Assembly (NCBI RefSeq): GCF_000515215.1
Contig: NZ_KI911557.1
Coordinates: 4,273,741-4,337,740, forward strand
Direction: 5' to 3'
DNA: 64,000 nt
Source of the DNA: Methylomonas sp. 11b
GTDB lineage: Bacteria > Pseudomonadota > Gammaproteobacteria > Methylococcales > Methylomonadaceae
Of this stretch, positions 1-7,755 are shown in pieces. The notes beneath the pieces were generated by a model that was not told where the DNA came from, made no database searches, and saw only the letters and a list, made by a program, of their open reading frames with translations. Numbering within the stretch: the first letter of the stretch is position 1; each line of letters starts with the position of its first letter. The position numbers and the translations under genes are program-made.

Positions 1-1
1 A

Positions 2-652
2 AAAACTCACTCTGTTTTCATACCGATTGTCGACACCAAATTGGTTTCGGTCAGTGAAAACACGCAAGCACCAAGTAATAAATTAAAATCAACAAATGGA
101 ATTGTTTATCGGATTCCAGTTAAAGGGAAGTTAATGGTTTCCGTTTGCAAAAATTTTGAACATGCACCTGGCACATTGGCCCCTAAATGTAAGGCCATGG
201 ATGATCAAGAAATTACTAGTGCATCAATTCCTCAACTAGGGCAGACATTCGTATTGCCCTTTCATAATGGTATTTTCCAGAACAACCTTTTGAATGCCGA
301 ATTTGCCATCGATGGCACTTTAAGCTCATTCCAATATACGGAAAAGTCCAGCCGGGCGGAAGTAGCCAGTGACACATTCAACCAAGTTGCCTCAACTATC
401 CTGCAAGGCACTAAGGATATAGCCCCGCTGGTGAGCAAACCTAAGCTTTCTAAAGCTGAAGAAATCAAAGCGTCCACTGCCGAGCTTCAAGCCCAAGCGG
501 ATTATGAGAAAGCAAAATTAGCGCTACAACCATCCTCCGACCAAGACAAGCAACTGGCTATTCTGGCTTCCGAGACGGCACTATTAGATGCGCAGCGTAA
601 ACGAATTGAAGCAGAACAAGCATTGTCAAAAGCCAAAGAGCAAACACCATAG
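2..652 (+). CDS. C-terminal part of a hypothetical protein (5' end outside window)
   Basis: The reading frame is open from the first bases of the window, so the gene very probably begins upstream. A TTG at 41 is only the first possible start inside the window and has no ribosome-binding site. The visible ~216 residues hold a mixed, probably beta-rich first part with two cysteines, followed from about residue 150 by an Ala/Lys/Glu/Gln-rich charged helix that looks like a coiled coil and runs to the C-terminus. No membrane segment is visible in this part. I do not recognise the family. A gene-poor 0.7-kb stretch follows, and no partner gene can be inferred. Confidence 0.6.
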   Translation, partial: KTHSVFIPIVDTKLVSVSENTQAPSNKLKSTNGIVYRIPVKGKLMVSVCKNFEHAPGTLAPKCKAMDDQEITSASIPQLGQTFVLPFHNGIFQNNLLNAEFAIDGTLSSFQYTEKSSRAEVASDTFNQVASTILQGTKDIAPLVSKPKLSKAEEIKASTAELQAQADYEKAKLALQPSSDQDKQLAILASETALLDAQRKRIEAEQALSKAKEQTP

Positions 653-1368
653 CCGTAATATAGCTGGGGATTTAGATGACTATTGAAGGAAGCACTGAAC
701 CATTCCTGGTTGGCTGTTTAAGTTCAAAATTGGAAAGAATTTCTGATGTCTTCTTGCTGTTGATAAGCTGCCATTATGATTTATCGGCCGAGTGGCTCCT
801 CAGGGTCGGTTTTGCTCCTTCAATTCCAATAGCGTCAGTCGGCTAAACTGCCGTTTTACCTAGAGCTAAGCCGACCACTGGAGCCCAGCGGAAGCGGGTC
901 CGGTTTGAGCGATTTGTTAGGCAAATTCGTTAATCCCCATTAGGCGAAACTGCAATACGCTCACCCTTACGAGTTACCAATCCTTAAATTTAAACTGCTT
1001 CAACCGTTGTTTAAACTTTTCCTTGTCGCTAAAGTAAAAAATCGCCAGAAAAATCCCAGGCCATAATAGAAACAAAAATATTTGACTCAAAGCGGCAAAA
1101 CTCATTTGTGCGATCCTCTAAGACTAGGAATGGGATAATGGCATTGATTGGTTCTCACCCCAAATAGTTTCAAAAATGGCGGCTGGATGCGCTGATCAAC
1201 GAAAGCAATAACTCGATTGTGTTGAAAAAAGCTCTTTTGTGAAAACAGTACTTTTTATAAAAATTATTACCTTTTAAAAACAATGGGTTGAAAATACGAG
1301 TGTAGGCAAAATTGGCCTAAATTCACCGAAAACCGACTTTTTCCACAGAATAACTCATTTGCTGCCGT
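653..1368. other. Long intergenic region with repeat-like sequence
   Basis: Apart from one possible small membrane protein on the minus strand (974-1105), I see no convincing gene. The stretch 780-910 has the wording of the dispersed intergenic repeats found elsewhere in the window, with alternations of GGTCGG, GTCGGCTAA and CTGCCG. A 56-codon open frame on the plus strand (676-846) lacks a ribosome-binding site and recognisable content. The part 1200-1320 is AT-rich and could hold promoters, but no clear -35/-10 pair was found. Confidence 0.4.
974..1105 (-). CDS. Possible 43-residue small membrane protein
   Basis: The frame begins with ATG at 1105, preceded by AGAGGA about eight bases upstream, and ends with TAA at 974. 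The peptide has one strongly hydrophobic helix at residues 5-26 (rich in Phe, Leu, Ile, Ala), then a short basic and charged tail with repeated Lys/Phe and a final Trp. This is the classical layout of a small single-pass inner-membrane protein with a cytoplasmic basic tail. It stands alone between two hypothetical genes. There is no family match I can name, and the call rests only on the start context and composition. Confidence 0.35.
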   Translation of the reverse strand: MSFAALSQIFLFLLWPGIFLAIFYFSDKEKFKQRLKQFKFKDW

Positions 1369-1803
1369 TCAAATCGAGTATGTGACTGGCTCCCTAGGGT
1401 CGGTACTGCTAGTTCGCCAATCCCAAAAGCCGTCATTAACTTCTGGTGTAATCGTATCTCTGTAAGATTCCGCTTGATTGAGCCCTTTGCTGACTTTTTG
1501 TTGGGCCGTATTTTTATCTTCATTAGAGTGAACATAACTCGCTATTTCTGCTTGGGTTGCTCCACTAGCTTTTCCATCCAGATAACGCAGATAATTTCTT
1601 AGAGGCTGTGTTTGTACCCGGCCTTTGTGGTGTAGTTCGTTACCTTGCTCTTCATAATCTTGTTGTTGCTTAAGTAAATATTTCCTGGCTTTTTCAATTT
1701 GATCCTTTATTGGCAACGCAGCAGAAAACACCATAAAAACTTCATCCTTGCCATCTATTGAAAATGCGATTTCATCTTCATCTTCCGAGGCTCTAAAGCA
1801 CAT
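1369..1803 (-). CDS. Hypothetical protein, DUF2285-like, probably lacking its N-terminus
   Basis: The ATG at 1803 gives 144 residues, but the frame stays open for 57 more codons upstream, to a TGA at 1975-1977, without any ATG, GTG, TTG or CTG start. The upstream translation also looks coding (Pro-rich and hydrophobic, running smoothly into the annotated part). The simplest reading is a gene that has lost its 5' end. Residues 67-120 (LRNYLRYLDGKASGATQAEI...) resemble the helix-turn-helix DUF2285 type found in integrative elements, where an LRxLDG...GAxxxEIA pattern is usual. That assignment is from memory of the pattern and is weak. Confidence 0.45.
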   Translation of the reverse strand: MCFRASEDEDEIAFSIDGKDEVFMVFSAALPIKDQIEKARKYLLKQQQDYEEQGNELHHKGRVQTQPLRNYLRYLDGKASGATQAEIASYVHSNEDKNTAQQKVSKGLNQAESYRDTITPEVNDGFWDWRTSSTDPREPVTYSI

Positions 1804-2017
1804 AGGATAGTCGTAGTCTTTTTGGAAGACGGGTGGTGTGTTATTGGCAGGGTCTAGTTTTGTGGAAAACTCGACTACCGGAAAAACATCTAGGATTTTC
1901 TGGCGCTTGGGCGTGATTTTAGGAATGACGCTCTCTAATTCACACCGAGCGATGTATTTACTATAACTCTCTGGTCAACATTTCTTTATGTAAAAATGAT
2001 TCTCAAAGGAGACGATA

Positions 2018-2470
2018 ATGAAAGATCAAACTCCAGAAGTTGTTACTGGACCGGCATTGCTTGTACGTTTTCCATGGCTAAAGTACCCGGAAATAGATGT
2101 CTCGCAATCAGAGAACAAAATTTCTAGTACTTCAAAACATCGACTCAAATCTAGGTTGAAGCCAAAGAAAACTATGGCATTTAATTCGGACTGCTTTGAA
2201 AAACAATACAAAGAGCTTTGTAATTTAAAGAACAAACGCAGAATTGCCATTGAATTGTGCAGTTTAGAACAATTCAGGGTGATGAGCGATAGAGAAAAAC
2301 AGGGATACCTAGCATCTAGGTGTGTACATAAACTGACGCGTATGGATGAGGGAGAGGCTAATGTCCATCAACTTGGTTGGCAGGGTTTTCTTCAGGGAAA
2401 TCTTCGAAATAATCGGACCAGTCACCCATGTTCAGCGCCTCGGAAAAGATGGTATCAATTAAATTTATAA
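2018..2470 (+). CDS. Hypothetical protein, 150 aa
   Basis: The start is well supported: AAAGGAG lies eight bases before the ATG. The protein is soluble and very basic, with Lys/Arg-rich stretches at 40-55 and 70-80 and scattered cysteines (59, 68, 81). The last 40 residues are rich in Gly, Asn, Arg and Trp and look less structured. This may mean the true C-terminus was replaced or frameshifted. Composition suggests nucleic-acid binding, but no motif is recognised. It lies alone, convergent with the next gene. Confidence 0.4.
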   Translation: MKDQTPEVVTGPALLVRFPWLKYPEIDVSQSENKISSTSKHRLKSRLKPKKTMAFNSDCFEKQYKELCNLKNKRRIAIELCSLEQFRVMSDREKQGYLASRCVHKLTRMDEGEANVHQLGWQGFLQGNLRNNRTSHPCSAPRKRWYQLNL

Positions 2471-2605
2471 TAAAAACCAGAATAGGTAAATTTTGCTTTT
2501 AAGATATGTGATTGGGGTTACAGTGCTGGCCAATTCTTAGTCAGTTTAAGTTCTCTTCTTACCTAACGGCGGTTTAGGGCGGTTTGTCACCAAATGGTCA
2601 CAACC

Positions 2606-2630
2606 TTATCCACAGATTCTGGGGATAACA
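2606..2630 (+). promoter_or_regulatory. DnaA-box-like site TTATCCACA followed by GGGGATAA
   Basis: Positions 2606-2614 read TTATCCACA, the consensus DnaA box, and GGGGATAAC follows 9 bases later as a near-inverted half. A similar arrangement (TTTTCCACAGG...GGGGATAACC) recurs at about 26983-27006. Both copies sit close to a TTTGTCAC motif and next to minus-strand hypothetical genes. One box does not make an origin, so this may be chance or part of a repeated mobile-element end. Confidence 0.3.
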
Positions 2631-3094
2631 GTGTTAGGAAGCATCCCGATCCGACTGAGAACATCATCACCTTCCATTTTTTTGTGGTGGGTAATCTGAT
2701 GTTTTATAGCTTGACTTTGACCGATATAGGTTATCCCTTCAGGAATCAAATCTGTTACCAATTTTTGGCGTTGCATTTCGTAAATTGATTCAGCCAACGT
2801 CAAATCAATAGGCTCTTCATGTAACGATAGCCAACAATGCACGCTGTATTTCTCTTTTGGTTTGCCATTAAGCCATTCATTTAGCTGATGGTCTTCAAAA
2901 TGAAATAGCTTTGTGCCCTTAATTTCAACATAACCAACAAAAAGCTGAACTTCTTGGCCAAAAATGCGCCTTGCGTCTTGTAACAATCCCAAGCTGATGT
3001 TGCCGCATTTACCCGCAAAACTTTCACCAAAACCTTCTGTGTTCCTCGCCCGGTCTTTCGCCTTCTTGTAAAGGCAGTCTAATTTATCATTCAT
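2606..3094 (-). CDS. Hypothetical protein, 162 aa
   Basis: This soluble alpha/beta-looking protein opens with a charged helix (MNDKLDCLYKKAKDR). It has a central segment rich in aromatic residues with a CWLSLHEEPIDLTLAESIYE pattern near residues 88-107. The composition resembles small NADAR- or transglutaminase-like accessory proteins, but no catalytic signature can be pinned down and the function is unknown. Its 3' end overlaps a perfect DnaA-box-like nonamer. An AT-rich 220-bp region separates it from the divergently transcribed recombinase and must contain both promoters. Confidence 0.5.
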   Translation of the reverse strand: MNDKLDCLYKKAKDRARNTEGFGESFAGKCGNISLGLLQDARRIFGQEVQLFVGYVEIKGTKLFHFEDHQLNEWLNGKPKEKYSVHCWLSLHEEPIDLTLAESIYEMQRQKLVTDLIPEGITYIGQSQAIKHQITHHKKMEGDDVLSRIGMLPNTVIPRICG

Positions 3095-3314
3095 ATAGTT
3101 ACCAAAAAAAATGTTTTAGTAATTATAGTCGTTTTTCATACCATATCATGGTGTTTTCACACCCATGAATAAACGATTTTTTGTTTATTCGCCTAATGTT
3201 TACGTTTTTGCATTTTAAGTATGATGCTATAAAATAGTAATTTTAGTAAATCTGGTATCCTGCCCCGAAGGCCAAAAATCCCGACCAGGTTTACACACGC
3301 GGTAAGGAGTGAAG

Positions 3315-4247
3315 ATGAGCGAATCCACCGAAATTTCCTTCGAGCAAACCCGAAAGGATTTCCTTAGCTTTTTGAAATACACCAAAGGCCACTCCGACAC
3401 CACTTGCTACAACTACAACTCGGATTTGGGCATATGGCAGCGCTGGTTACTCGAGGCCAAACTGGATTGGCAAAACTGCAGCCCAACCGATGTTGAGCAT
3501 TTCGTTTCGCATTTGTCGCGCGAAGGGGTAGGGGCCCATGCGGTGGCTAGAAAGATTTCCTGCCTGGCTACCTTTTATAAATGGGCCAAGCGTAATAGCA
3601 AAGTCCAGGAAGACCCTATCTACCAGATCGAGAAACCCAAACGTCCGCGCCGAATTCCGGTTTGGCTGGAAACCGAAGAGCAAAACGCCTTTATCAAGGC
3701 CACCCGCAATTACGACGATATTCCAGACAACATCTTTGGCCGCAGCCGTGATAGCCTGCTCGAAGTACGCCGGCGCTACGAACTGCTGTTCGAGCTGATC
3801 CAGAAGTCCGGTTTGCGCATCAGCGAAGCCTTGGGCATGAAAAACCGCGATGTACGCGTGGTCGATGGCGTGGCCAAAAGCCTTCGCGTGATAGGGAAGG
3901 GCAACAAGGAGCGGCAAGTCCCGTTGCCGGAGGCCTTCGGCCGGGTGCTGGCCTTATCGATTGGAGGGAAGGACGGCGATGAATACCTATTCGCCAAGAA
4001 ACCTGGCGGCAAGCCGCCAACAGCCCACGCCGTGCGAGCTTATTTAAAGAAGCTGATCGAGAAAGCCGGGATCGATAAGAAAGTCACGCCGCACAAGCTG
4101 CGCCACACCTACGCTACCCGCTTACTGGAAAAAGATGTGCAACTCGTCGACATTCAGGCCTTGCTCGGTCACGAAAGTATCGCCACCACGCAGATATACA
4201 CCCATGCAGGACAGGAACGGTTGAGTAAATTGGTAGCTGATATTTGA
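3315..4247 (+). CDS. XerC/XerD-type tyrosine recombinase
   Basis: This is a site-specific DNA recombinase of the phage-integrase family. The N-terminal SAM-like core-binding domain covers residues 8-95. The catalytic domain follows with all expected residues: R168 in SGLRISEAL, the lysine of IGKGNKERQVPL near 195, H260-K-L-R263-H-T, H286 in LLGHES and the nucleophile Y295 in IYTH. Its length of 310 residues is normal for Xer proteins. The ATG at 3315 is preferred over the GTG at 3309 because AAGGAG lies directly before the GTG and is well spaced only for the ATG. It may be an extra Xer-like recombinase of a plasmid or island rather than the chromosomal dimer-resolution enzyme. Confidence 0.9.
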   Translation: MSESTEISFEQTRKDFLSFLKYTKGHSDTTCYNYNSDLGIWQRWLLEAKLDWQNCSPTDVEHFVSHLSREGVGAHAVARKISCLATFYKWAKRNSKVQEDPIYQIEKPKRPRRIPVWLETEEQNAFIKATRNYDDIPDNIFGRSRDSLLEVRRRYELLFELIQKSGLRISEALGMKNRDVRVVDGVAKSLRVIGKGNKERQVPLPEAFGRVLALSIGGKDGDEYLFAKKPGGKPPTAHAVRAYLKKLIEKAGIDKKVTPHKLRHTYATRLLEKDVQLVDIQALLGHESIATTQIYTHAGQERLSKLVADI

Positions 4248-4256
4248 GGCAAAAAC

Positions 4257-4496
4257 ATGACCCACATCCATCTGGAACGCCACGACCCCGAAAAAAACCT
4301 GCACCGGTTTTATCAGATGTTTGTGACGCCAGGCGTTTTCGGGGATTGGTCGTTGGTTAGGGAGTGGGGCAGGGTAGGCTCACCAGGTACGGTGAGGAAA
4401 GATTGGTTTGCCAACGAAAGGGAAGCTTTAGCCGCGGAAGACACACTGGCAGCCAATAAATGTAAAAAAGGCTACCGGCCAAAGCCATCAAAATAA
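4257..4496 (+). CDS. WGR domain protein
   Basis: This 79-residue protein is essentially one WGR domain. The signature REWGRVGSPGTVRKDWF lies at residues 34-50, followed by the usual helix (NEREALAAEDTLAANKCKKGY). WGR domains are nucleic-acid-binding modules found in PARPs and, as stand-alone bacterial proteins, in many mobile and regulatory settings. The gene starts nine bases after the recombinase stop with GAGG ahead of its ATG, so the two are probably co-transcribed. A role as a DNA-binding accessory factor of the recombinase is possible but unproven. Confidence 0.85.
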   Translation: MTHIHLERHDPEKNLHRFYQMFVTPGVFGDWSLVREWGRVGSPGTVRKDWFANEREALAAEDTLAANKCKKGYRPKPSK

Positions 4497-4563
4497 ATTC
4501 GGCATCATCCTACTGCCCTGTCCCGTGTCAACCCGTAAAAAATAGGCATAGTATTCTTTGATG

Positions 4564-4851
4564 TTAGAGCAGGTTTTCAATATCCCGCGCTTTGTTCATC
4601 ACGCGGATAATGTCAATGCCGTCATGTAGCGGAAAATAAAAAATCAGGTAATTTCCAACGGAATGACTGCGCACCCCGTTTTTGATTTCGTCTCGGCAGG
4701 ATCCCATTTTCGGATAGTCGGCCAACGCCAATAGTGTTTCCTGAATCCGATCAAGAAACTTGTCGGCCTGGTTCGGGCTATCTTGGGCGATATACCACCA
4801 GATTTCATCAAGATCGCTTTCGGCCTCTGGCCTAATGAGCAGACGCGGCAT
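4564..4851 (-). CDS. parE: ParE/RelE-family toxin
   Basis: This 95-residue toxin of the RelE/ParE superfamily has the typical order. The start is LLIRPEAESDLDEIWWYIAQ (beta strand then helix), followed by the helix QADKFLDRIQETLLALADYP, the motif GSCRDEIKNGVRSHSVGNYLIFYF, and a last strand IDIIRVMNKARD. ParE toxins of this type poison DNA gyrase, whereas RelE relatives cleave mRNA. The first motif and the ParD partner favour ParE. It lies 12 bases downstream of the antitoxin gene and is co-transcribed with it. Confidence 0.88.
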   Translation of the reverse strand: MPRLLIRPEAESDLDEIWWYIAQDSPNQADKFLDRIQETLLALADYPKMGSCRDEIKNGVRSHSVGNYLIFYFPLHDGIDIIRVMNKARDIENLL

Positions 4852-4863
4852 TTATCTTTATCC

Positions 4864-5118
4864 TTATTGTTTCCGCTCGGCCAGCCTTTGGCGACCTCTG
4901 GCTTTAATGACGTCCATGTCCAAAGGGGCGGGATCGCCGCTGTCTATCCCTTTTTGAATTTCTCGCCGCAATTCATCCATTCGCAACGCTCGTAACTGAT
5001 CGCGTTCTTCCAAAAGGCGTAAAGCCTCGCGCACGACCTCGCTAACGGAATTATAAAGACCGCTATCAACCTTGGCCTTCACCAGTTCTTCAAAATGGGG
5101 GTTAAGGGAAATGTTCAT
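4864..5118 (-). CDS. parD: ParD-family ribbon-helix-helix antitoxin
   Basis: This 84-residue antitoxin has an N-terminal ribbon-helix-helix: MNISLNPHFEELVKAKVDSG as strand and first helix, then SVSEVVREALRLLEER as the second helix. The acidic, flexible C-terminal tail (DSGDPAPLDMDVIKARGR) is the part that normally wraps the toxin. It precedes ParE in the operon, as is standard. The family binds an operator in its own promoter, and a palindrome fitting this lies 25 bases upstream of its start. TA pairs of this type are common on islands and plasmids. Confidence 0.88.
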   Translation of the reverse strand: MNISLNPHFEELVKAKVDSGLYNSVSEVVREALRLLEERDQLRALRMDELRREIQKGIDSGDPAPLDMDVIKARGRQRLAERKQ

Positions 5119-5142
5119 GGTTAGTGTTCTTCGCTGTGGCTA

Positions 5143-5175
5143 CGAATAACAAATTATAGCAAATTTGGTTATTCG
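5143..5175 (-). promoter_or_regulatory. Putative ParD operator palindrome
   Basis: The inverted repeat CGAATAAC ... GTTATTCG (5143-5150 and 5168-5175) has an inner repeat CAAATT ... AAATTTG. It sits directly upstream of the parD start on the minus strand. Position and symmetry fit an autoregulatory operator of a ribbon-helix-helix antitoxin. No binding data are implied. Confidence 0.5.
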
Positions 5176-5322
5176 TTCCTGTCGTATAGCTGCTGAAAAA
5201 CCATTCTGGAGTTGGTCATTTGTTGCGCACGGGTGCCGCGTGATAGCTTAGCGCCTAAGTGCTTCCGGTAACTTTTCAACGCCGTTTGATATGTCAAATC
5301 AGTGATCGATGATTTAGCCAGC

Positions 5323-5348
5323 GTCCGATTAGTGAATCATAATCGGAC
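5323..5348 (+). promoter_or_regulatory. Inverted repeat upstream of vapB
   Basis: GTCCGATTA and TAATCGGAC form a perfect 9-bp inverted repeat with an 8-base loop, about 90 bases before the antitoxin start at 5439. There is no T-run after it, so an operator for the following TA operon is more likely than a terminator. Confidence 0.4.
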
Positions 5349-5438
5349 AAATTGGAAGCTTACTAAATACGCAATTAGCCAAGCGTTAAACCATGCTATA
5401 TGATTACAAACGAACCACCATTAACCGGAGCAACCACC

Positions 5439-5777
5439 ATGGCCACAGAAGCCTTTACCGTTAGAGCGGAAACAGACATCGTGCATCAACTCGATAGCAT
5501 GGCAGGAGCTTTGGACCGTTCCCGCAATTACTTGGTCAACCAAGCCTTGCGCGAATATCTGAAAACCCATGCCCGGCAAATTGAAAAAATCAGCCAAGGC
5601 ATAACCGCCGCTGACCGTGGCGAAGTGATCGAGCATGACGAGGTGATCAAGGAAATGGCAGCCATCGCCCAGCCCGCATCCGGCGACGATTTCTTTAACT
5701 GTGCCGGCATTTGGGAAGATCGAGAAATCGACCAAACGTCCATTCGTGCCAAAGCCTGGCCGGATCGGCGCGGATGA
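5439..5777 (+). CDS. vapB: Ribbon-helix-helix antitoxin of a VapBC pair
   Basis: The ATG at 5439 is chosen because GGAG lies 12 bases before it and the sequence MATEAFTVRAETDIVHQLD begins the domain cleanly. The upstream ATG at 5400 would add 13 unrelated residues. The ribbon-helix-helix is at residues 5-48. The acidic middle and the C-terminal DDFFNCAGIWEDREID...LRAKAW-like element (about 80-110) are typical of antitoxins that bury an aromatic/acidic peptide in a PIN toxin. Its TGA overlaps the toxin ATG, so translation is coupled. Confidence 0.8.
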   Translation: MATEAFTVRAETDIVHQLDSMAGALDRSRNYLVNQALREYLKTHARQIEKISQGITAADRGEVIEHDEVIKEMAAIAQPASGDDFFNCAGIWEDREIDQTSIRAKAWPDRRG

Positions 5778-6145
5778 TTCTCTGTGATACCAATATCCTG
5801 ATTGAATTTTACAAAGGCAATCCGGAGATCATCCAAACCCTCAGAACCATTGGACCAACTAATATAGCGGTCAGCGTCATCACCAAAGCCGAACTGTTTT
5901 ACGGCGCTAGAGACAAACAAGAACTGGCCAAAATTGAACGCCATCTTGGACAGTGCCATTGCTACGGCCTGAATCCGGCTATTTCATCCTTGTTTATCGA
6001 CTTGATGCGGCGCTATTCGCTTAGCCATAAAGCCTCGGTCCCCGATATGTTGATTGCAGCGACCGCGCTTAGCCATGATGTGACGCTGTACACCCTGAAT
6101 ACCAAGGACTTCAAATTCATTCCGGACTTGAATTTGTACCTTTAA
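5774..6145 (+). CDS. vapC: VapC-type PIN-domain toxin
   Basis: This 123-residue PIN-domain ribonuclease has the usual acidic residues: D5 in ILCDTNIL, E43 in KAELFYG, D95 in SVPDMLIAATAL, and the last part YTLNTKDFKFIP. VapC toxins cleave tRNA or rRNA and are held inactive by their antitoxin. The start at 5774 forms an ATGA overlap with vapB. The VPDMLIAATA motif and length are standard, so the toxin looks intact. Confidence 0.9.
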   Translation: MILCDTNILIEFYKGNPEIIQTLRTIGPTNIAVSVITKAELFYGARDKQELAKIERHLGQCHCYGLNPAISSLFIDLMRRYSLSHKASVPDMLIAATALSHDVTLYTLNTKDFKFIPDLNLYL

Positions 6146-6169
6146 CGGACTCTACGAAAGGAACCTACC

Positions 6170-7144
6170 GTGCCAATTCTGCACTGGCTCAACAAAAACC
6201 AAGCCGTCAAAACCGTTAGCCAATGCGCTTACCGTTTGTTGGAAGAAGTGCCGGCCTTGTCGTATGGCGATGCCGGCAACCACAACATGCTGATTCAAGG
6301 CGATAACCTGGAAGCCTTGAAAGCACTGATTCCGTTCTACGCCGGCCAGGTCAAATGTATCTACATTGACCCGCCATACAATACCCGCTCGGCCTTCAGC
6401 CATTACGACGATAATTTGGAACACTCGATTTGGTTGAGCATGATGTACCCGCGTCTGGAACTGCTGCGGGAATTATTGAGCGAAGACGGTAGCATCTGGG
6501 TATCCATCGACGACAACGAAGCCCATTATTTGAAGGTGATGATGGATGAGGTGTTTGGGCGGGGGAATTTTGTTGCGAATGTTCTCTGGCAGAAGCGAAC
6601 ATCGCCTGATGCTCGGATTCAGCTTGGCGGAGCCCACGACCACATAATGGTGTATGCGAAGTCAGCTGAAAAAGTCGTGTTTAGGAAGTTAACCATCTCA
6701 CCTGAACAAGCTAAAAACTTTAAAAACCCTGATGATGATCCACGGGGACCTTGGGCTTCTGCCGACTTTACTGCGCAGGGATGGCGACCAAATCAAATGT
6801 ATAAATTGCGTTCACCTAGTGGACATGAATTTGAACCGCCTCCAGGACGCTGCTGGGGAAATGTTGAAAGTGAATATAAACGCCTACTTCATGAAGGTCG
6901 GATGTGGTTTGGCAAGGATGGTACAGCTAGGCCTCGTGTGAAAAATTATCTTTCTGAAAGTGAAGGAATCAGCTCTTGGACGTGGTGGACCAATTCCGAA
7001 GTTGGCCATAACCAGGAAGCAAAAAAAGAAATCAACGTTTTGTTTGGCGCTGATGATGCTTTTGATACACCGAAGCCAGAAAGGCTGTTAAGTCGCGTTT
7101 TCGAGATTGCTACTGACAATGGCGACCTCATCCTCGACAGTTGA
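6170..7144 (+). pseudogene. Truncated type III Mod-like DNA adenine methyltransferase
   Basis: The protein starts with GTG at 6170 and contains the catalytic motif IV DPPYNT (D67-Y70). QGDNLEALK comes just before it and the motif V-VIII-like block (SIWLSMMYPRLELL, DGSIWVSIDDNE) after it. This is the beta-class order of N6-adenine methyltransferases such as Mod subunits. In this class the AdoMet-binding motif I lies near the C-terminus, usually as LILDSFxGSGTT. Here the frame reads DLILDS and stops at once (TGA 7142-7144), so motif I and everything after it is missing. At 324 residues it is about half the usual length. No Res subunit is present. The TGATG junction with the next gene looks like a recombination scar. 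Confidence 0.85.
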
Positions 7145-7272
7145 TGCCTGTTTTTGTCTCCGATACTGCAACTTTAATGACTCTTGAACTTTGTCAGTTA
7201 CTGGAGACAATGCTTACTGGTGGGATTACTATAGTTATTCCTGACCTGGCGTATAAACGCGATTTCGAGGGT
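7144..7272 (+). pseudogene. 5' part of a PIN-domain toxin gene split by a transposon
   Basis: From the ATG at 7144, 43 codons read MPVFVSDTATLMTLE... to ...DLAYKRDFEG. This is the N-terminal strand and first acidic residue (VSDT) of a PIN-domain protein. At 7273 the reading frame runs into the inverted repeat of the Tn3-family element and ends at a TAG about 40 bases later. The missing part is found beyond the transposon at 15552-15920 in the same frame. The ATG overlaps the stop of the truncated methyltransferase (TGATG), whereas such genes normally follow an antitoxin. Confidence 0.85.
7268..7272 (+). repeat. Target-site duplication AGGGT, left copy
   Basis: AGGGT at 7268-7272 directly precedes the left inverted repeat and recurs at 15547-15551 directly after the right one. 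Five-base duplications are the rule for the Tn3 family. Confidence 0.9.
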
Positions 7273-7315
7273 GGCTATTTTTGCCCATCCCCTCGAAAAG
7301 GTAAAAATTAGCAAT
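7273..7315 (+). repeat. Left terminal inverted repeat of the Tn3-family element
   Basis: This is a 43-bp sequence beginning GGCTATTTTTGCCCATCCCC and ending at 7315. It is identical to the reverse complement of 15504-15546. Confidence 0.95.
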
Positions 7316-7421
7316 ATCTAATAGGCTAGCATGCAATTTCCACCATATTATCTGGCACATAATCCACCCCGCTATTATCCATTTCAACACGAGCCCTTAC
7401 GTTTGGCTCGTAGTCAGTCTA

Positions 7422-7449
7422 TTGACAAACGTAGCCTATAGGCTACACT
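7422..7449 (+). promoter_or_regulatory. Promoter with embedded palindromic operator for the HigBA-like operon
   Basis: TTGACA (7422-7427) and TACACT (7444-7449) form a near-consensus sigma-70 promoter with a 16-base spacer. The spacer and -10 contain the perfect palindrome GTAGCCTATAGGCTAC (7431-7446). A repressor bound there would block the promoter, as expected for an autoregulated TA operon. The toxin gene starts seven bases after the -10. Confidence 0.7.
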
Positions 7450-7455
7450 TAAAGC

Positions 7456-7746
7456 ATGGTCGATATAAAGAAAACCGATGTTTATGCCCGATGGCTGGAC
7501 AATCTTCGTGACATTCGTGCTCGTGCACGAGTTTTGGCCAGGGTCGAACGTCTAGCTGCCGGCAATCCGGGTGACGTGAAGTCGGTAGGCGAAGGTGTAT
7601 CAGAAATGCGCATCGACTATGGCCCCGGTTATCGGGTGTATTTCACTCGACGCGGCAACGAAATCATCATTTTATTGGCCGGTGGCGATAAAAGCACTCA
7701 GGATGCCGATGTTAAAACCGCCCAAGGTCTTGCCCGTAACCTGTAG
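7456..7746 (+). CDS. RelE/HigB-type toxin (addiction-module killer protein family)
   Basis: The 96-residue protein has the fold order of the small RelE/HigB killer family: the helix VYARWLDNLRDIRARARVLARVERLAAG, then GDVKSVGEGVSEMRIDYGPGYRVYFTRRGNEIIILLAGGDKSTQDADV. The R...DYGPGYRVYF and LLAGGDK motifs are diagnostic. These toxins are ribosome-dependent mRNA endonucleases. The toxin gene comes first and the antitoxin second, the HigBA order. The pair is cargo of the Tn3-family element and probably stabilises it. Confidence 0.88.
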   Translation: MVDIKKTDVYARWLDNLRDIRARARVLARVERLAAGNPGDVKSVGEGVSEMRIDYGPGYRVYFTRRGNEIIILLAGGDKSTQDADVKTAQGLARNL

Positions 7747-7755
7747 GATAACGCA

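Noticed and set aside
5421..5959. Long minus-strand open frames across the VapBC region
   Set aside because: They are antisense to clear toxin and antitoxin genes, have no ribosome-binding sites and no recognisable domain content.
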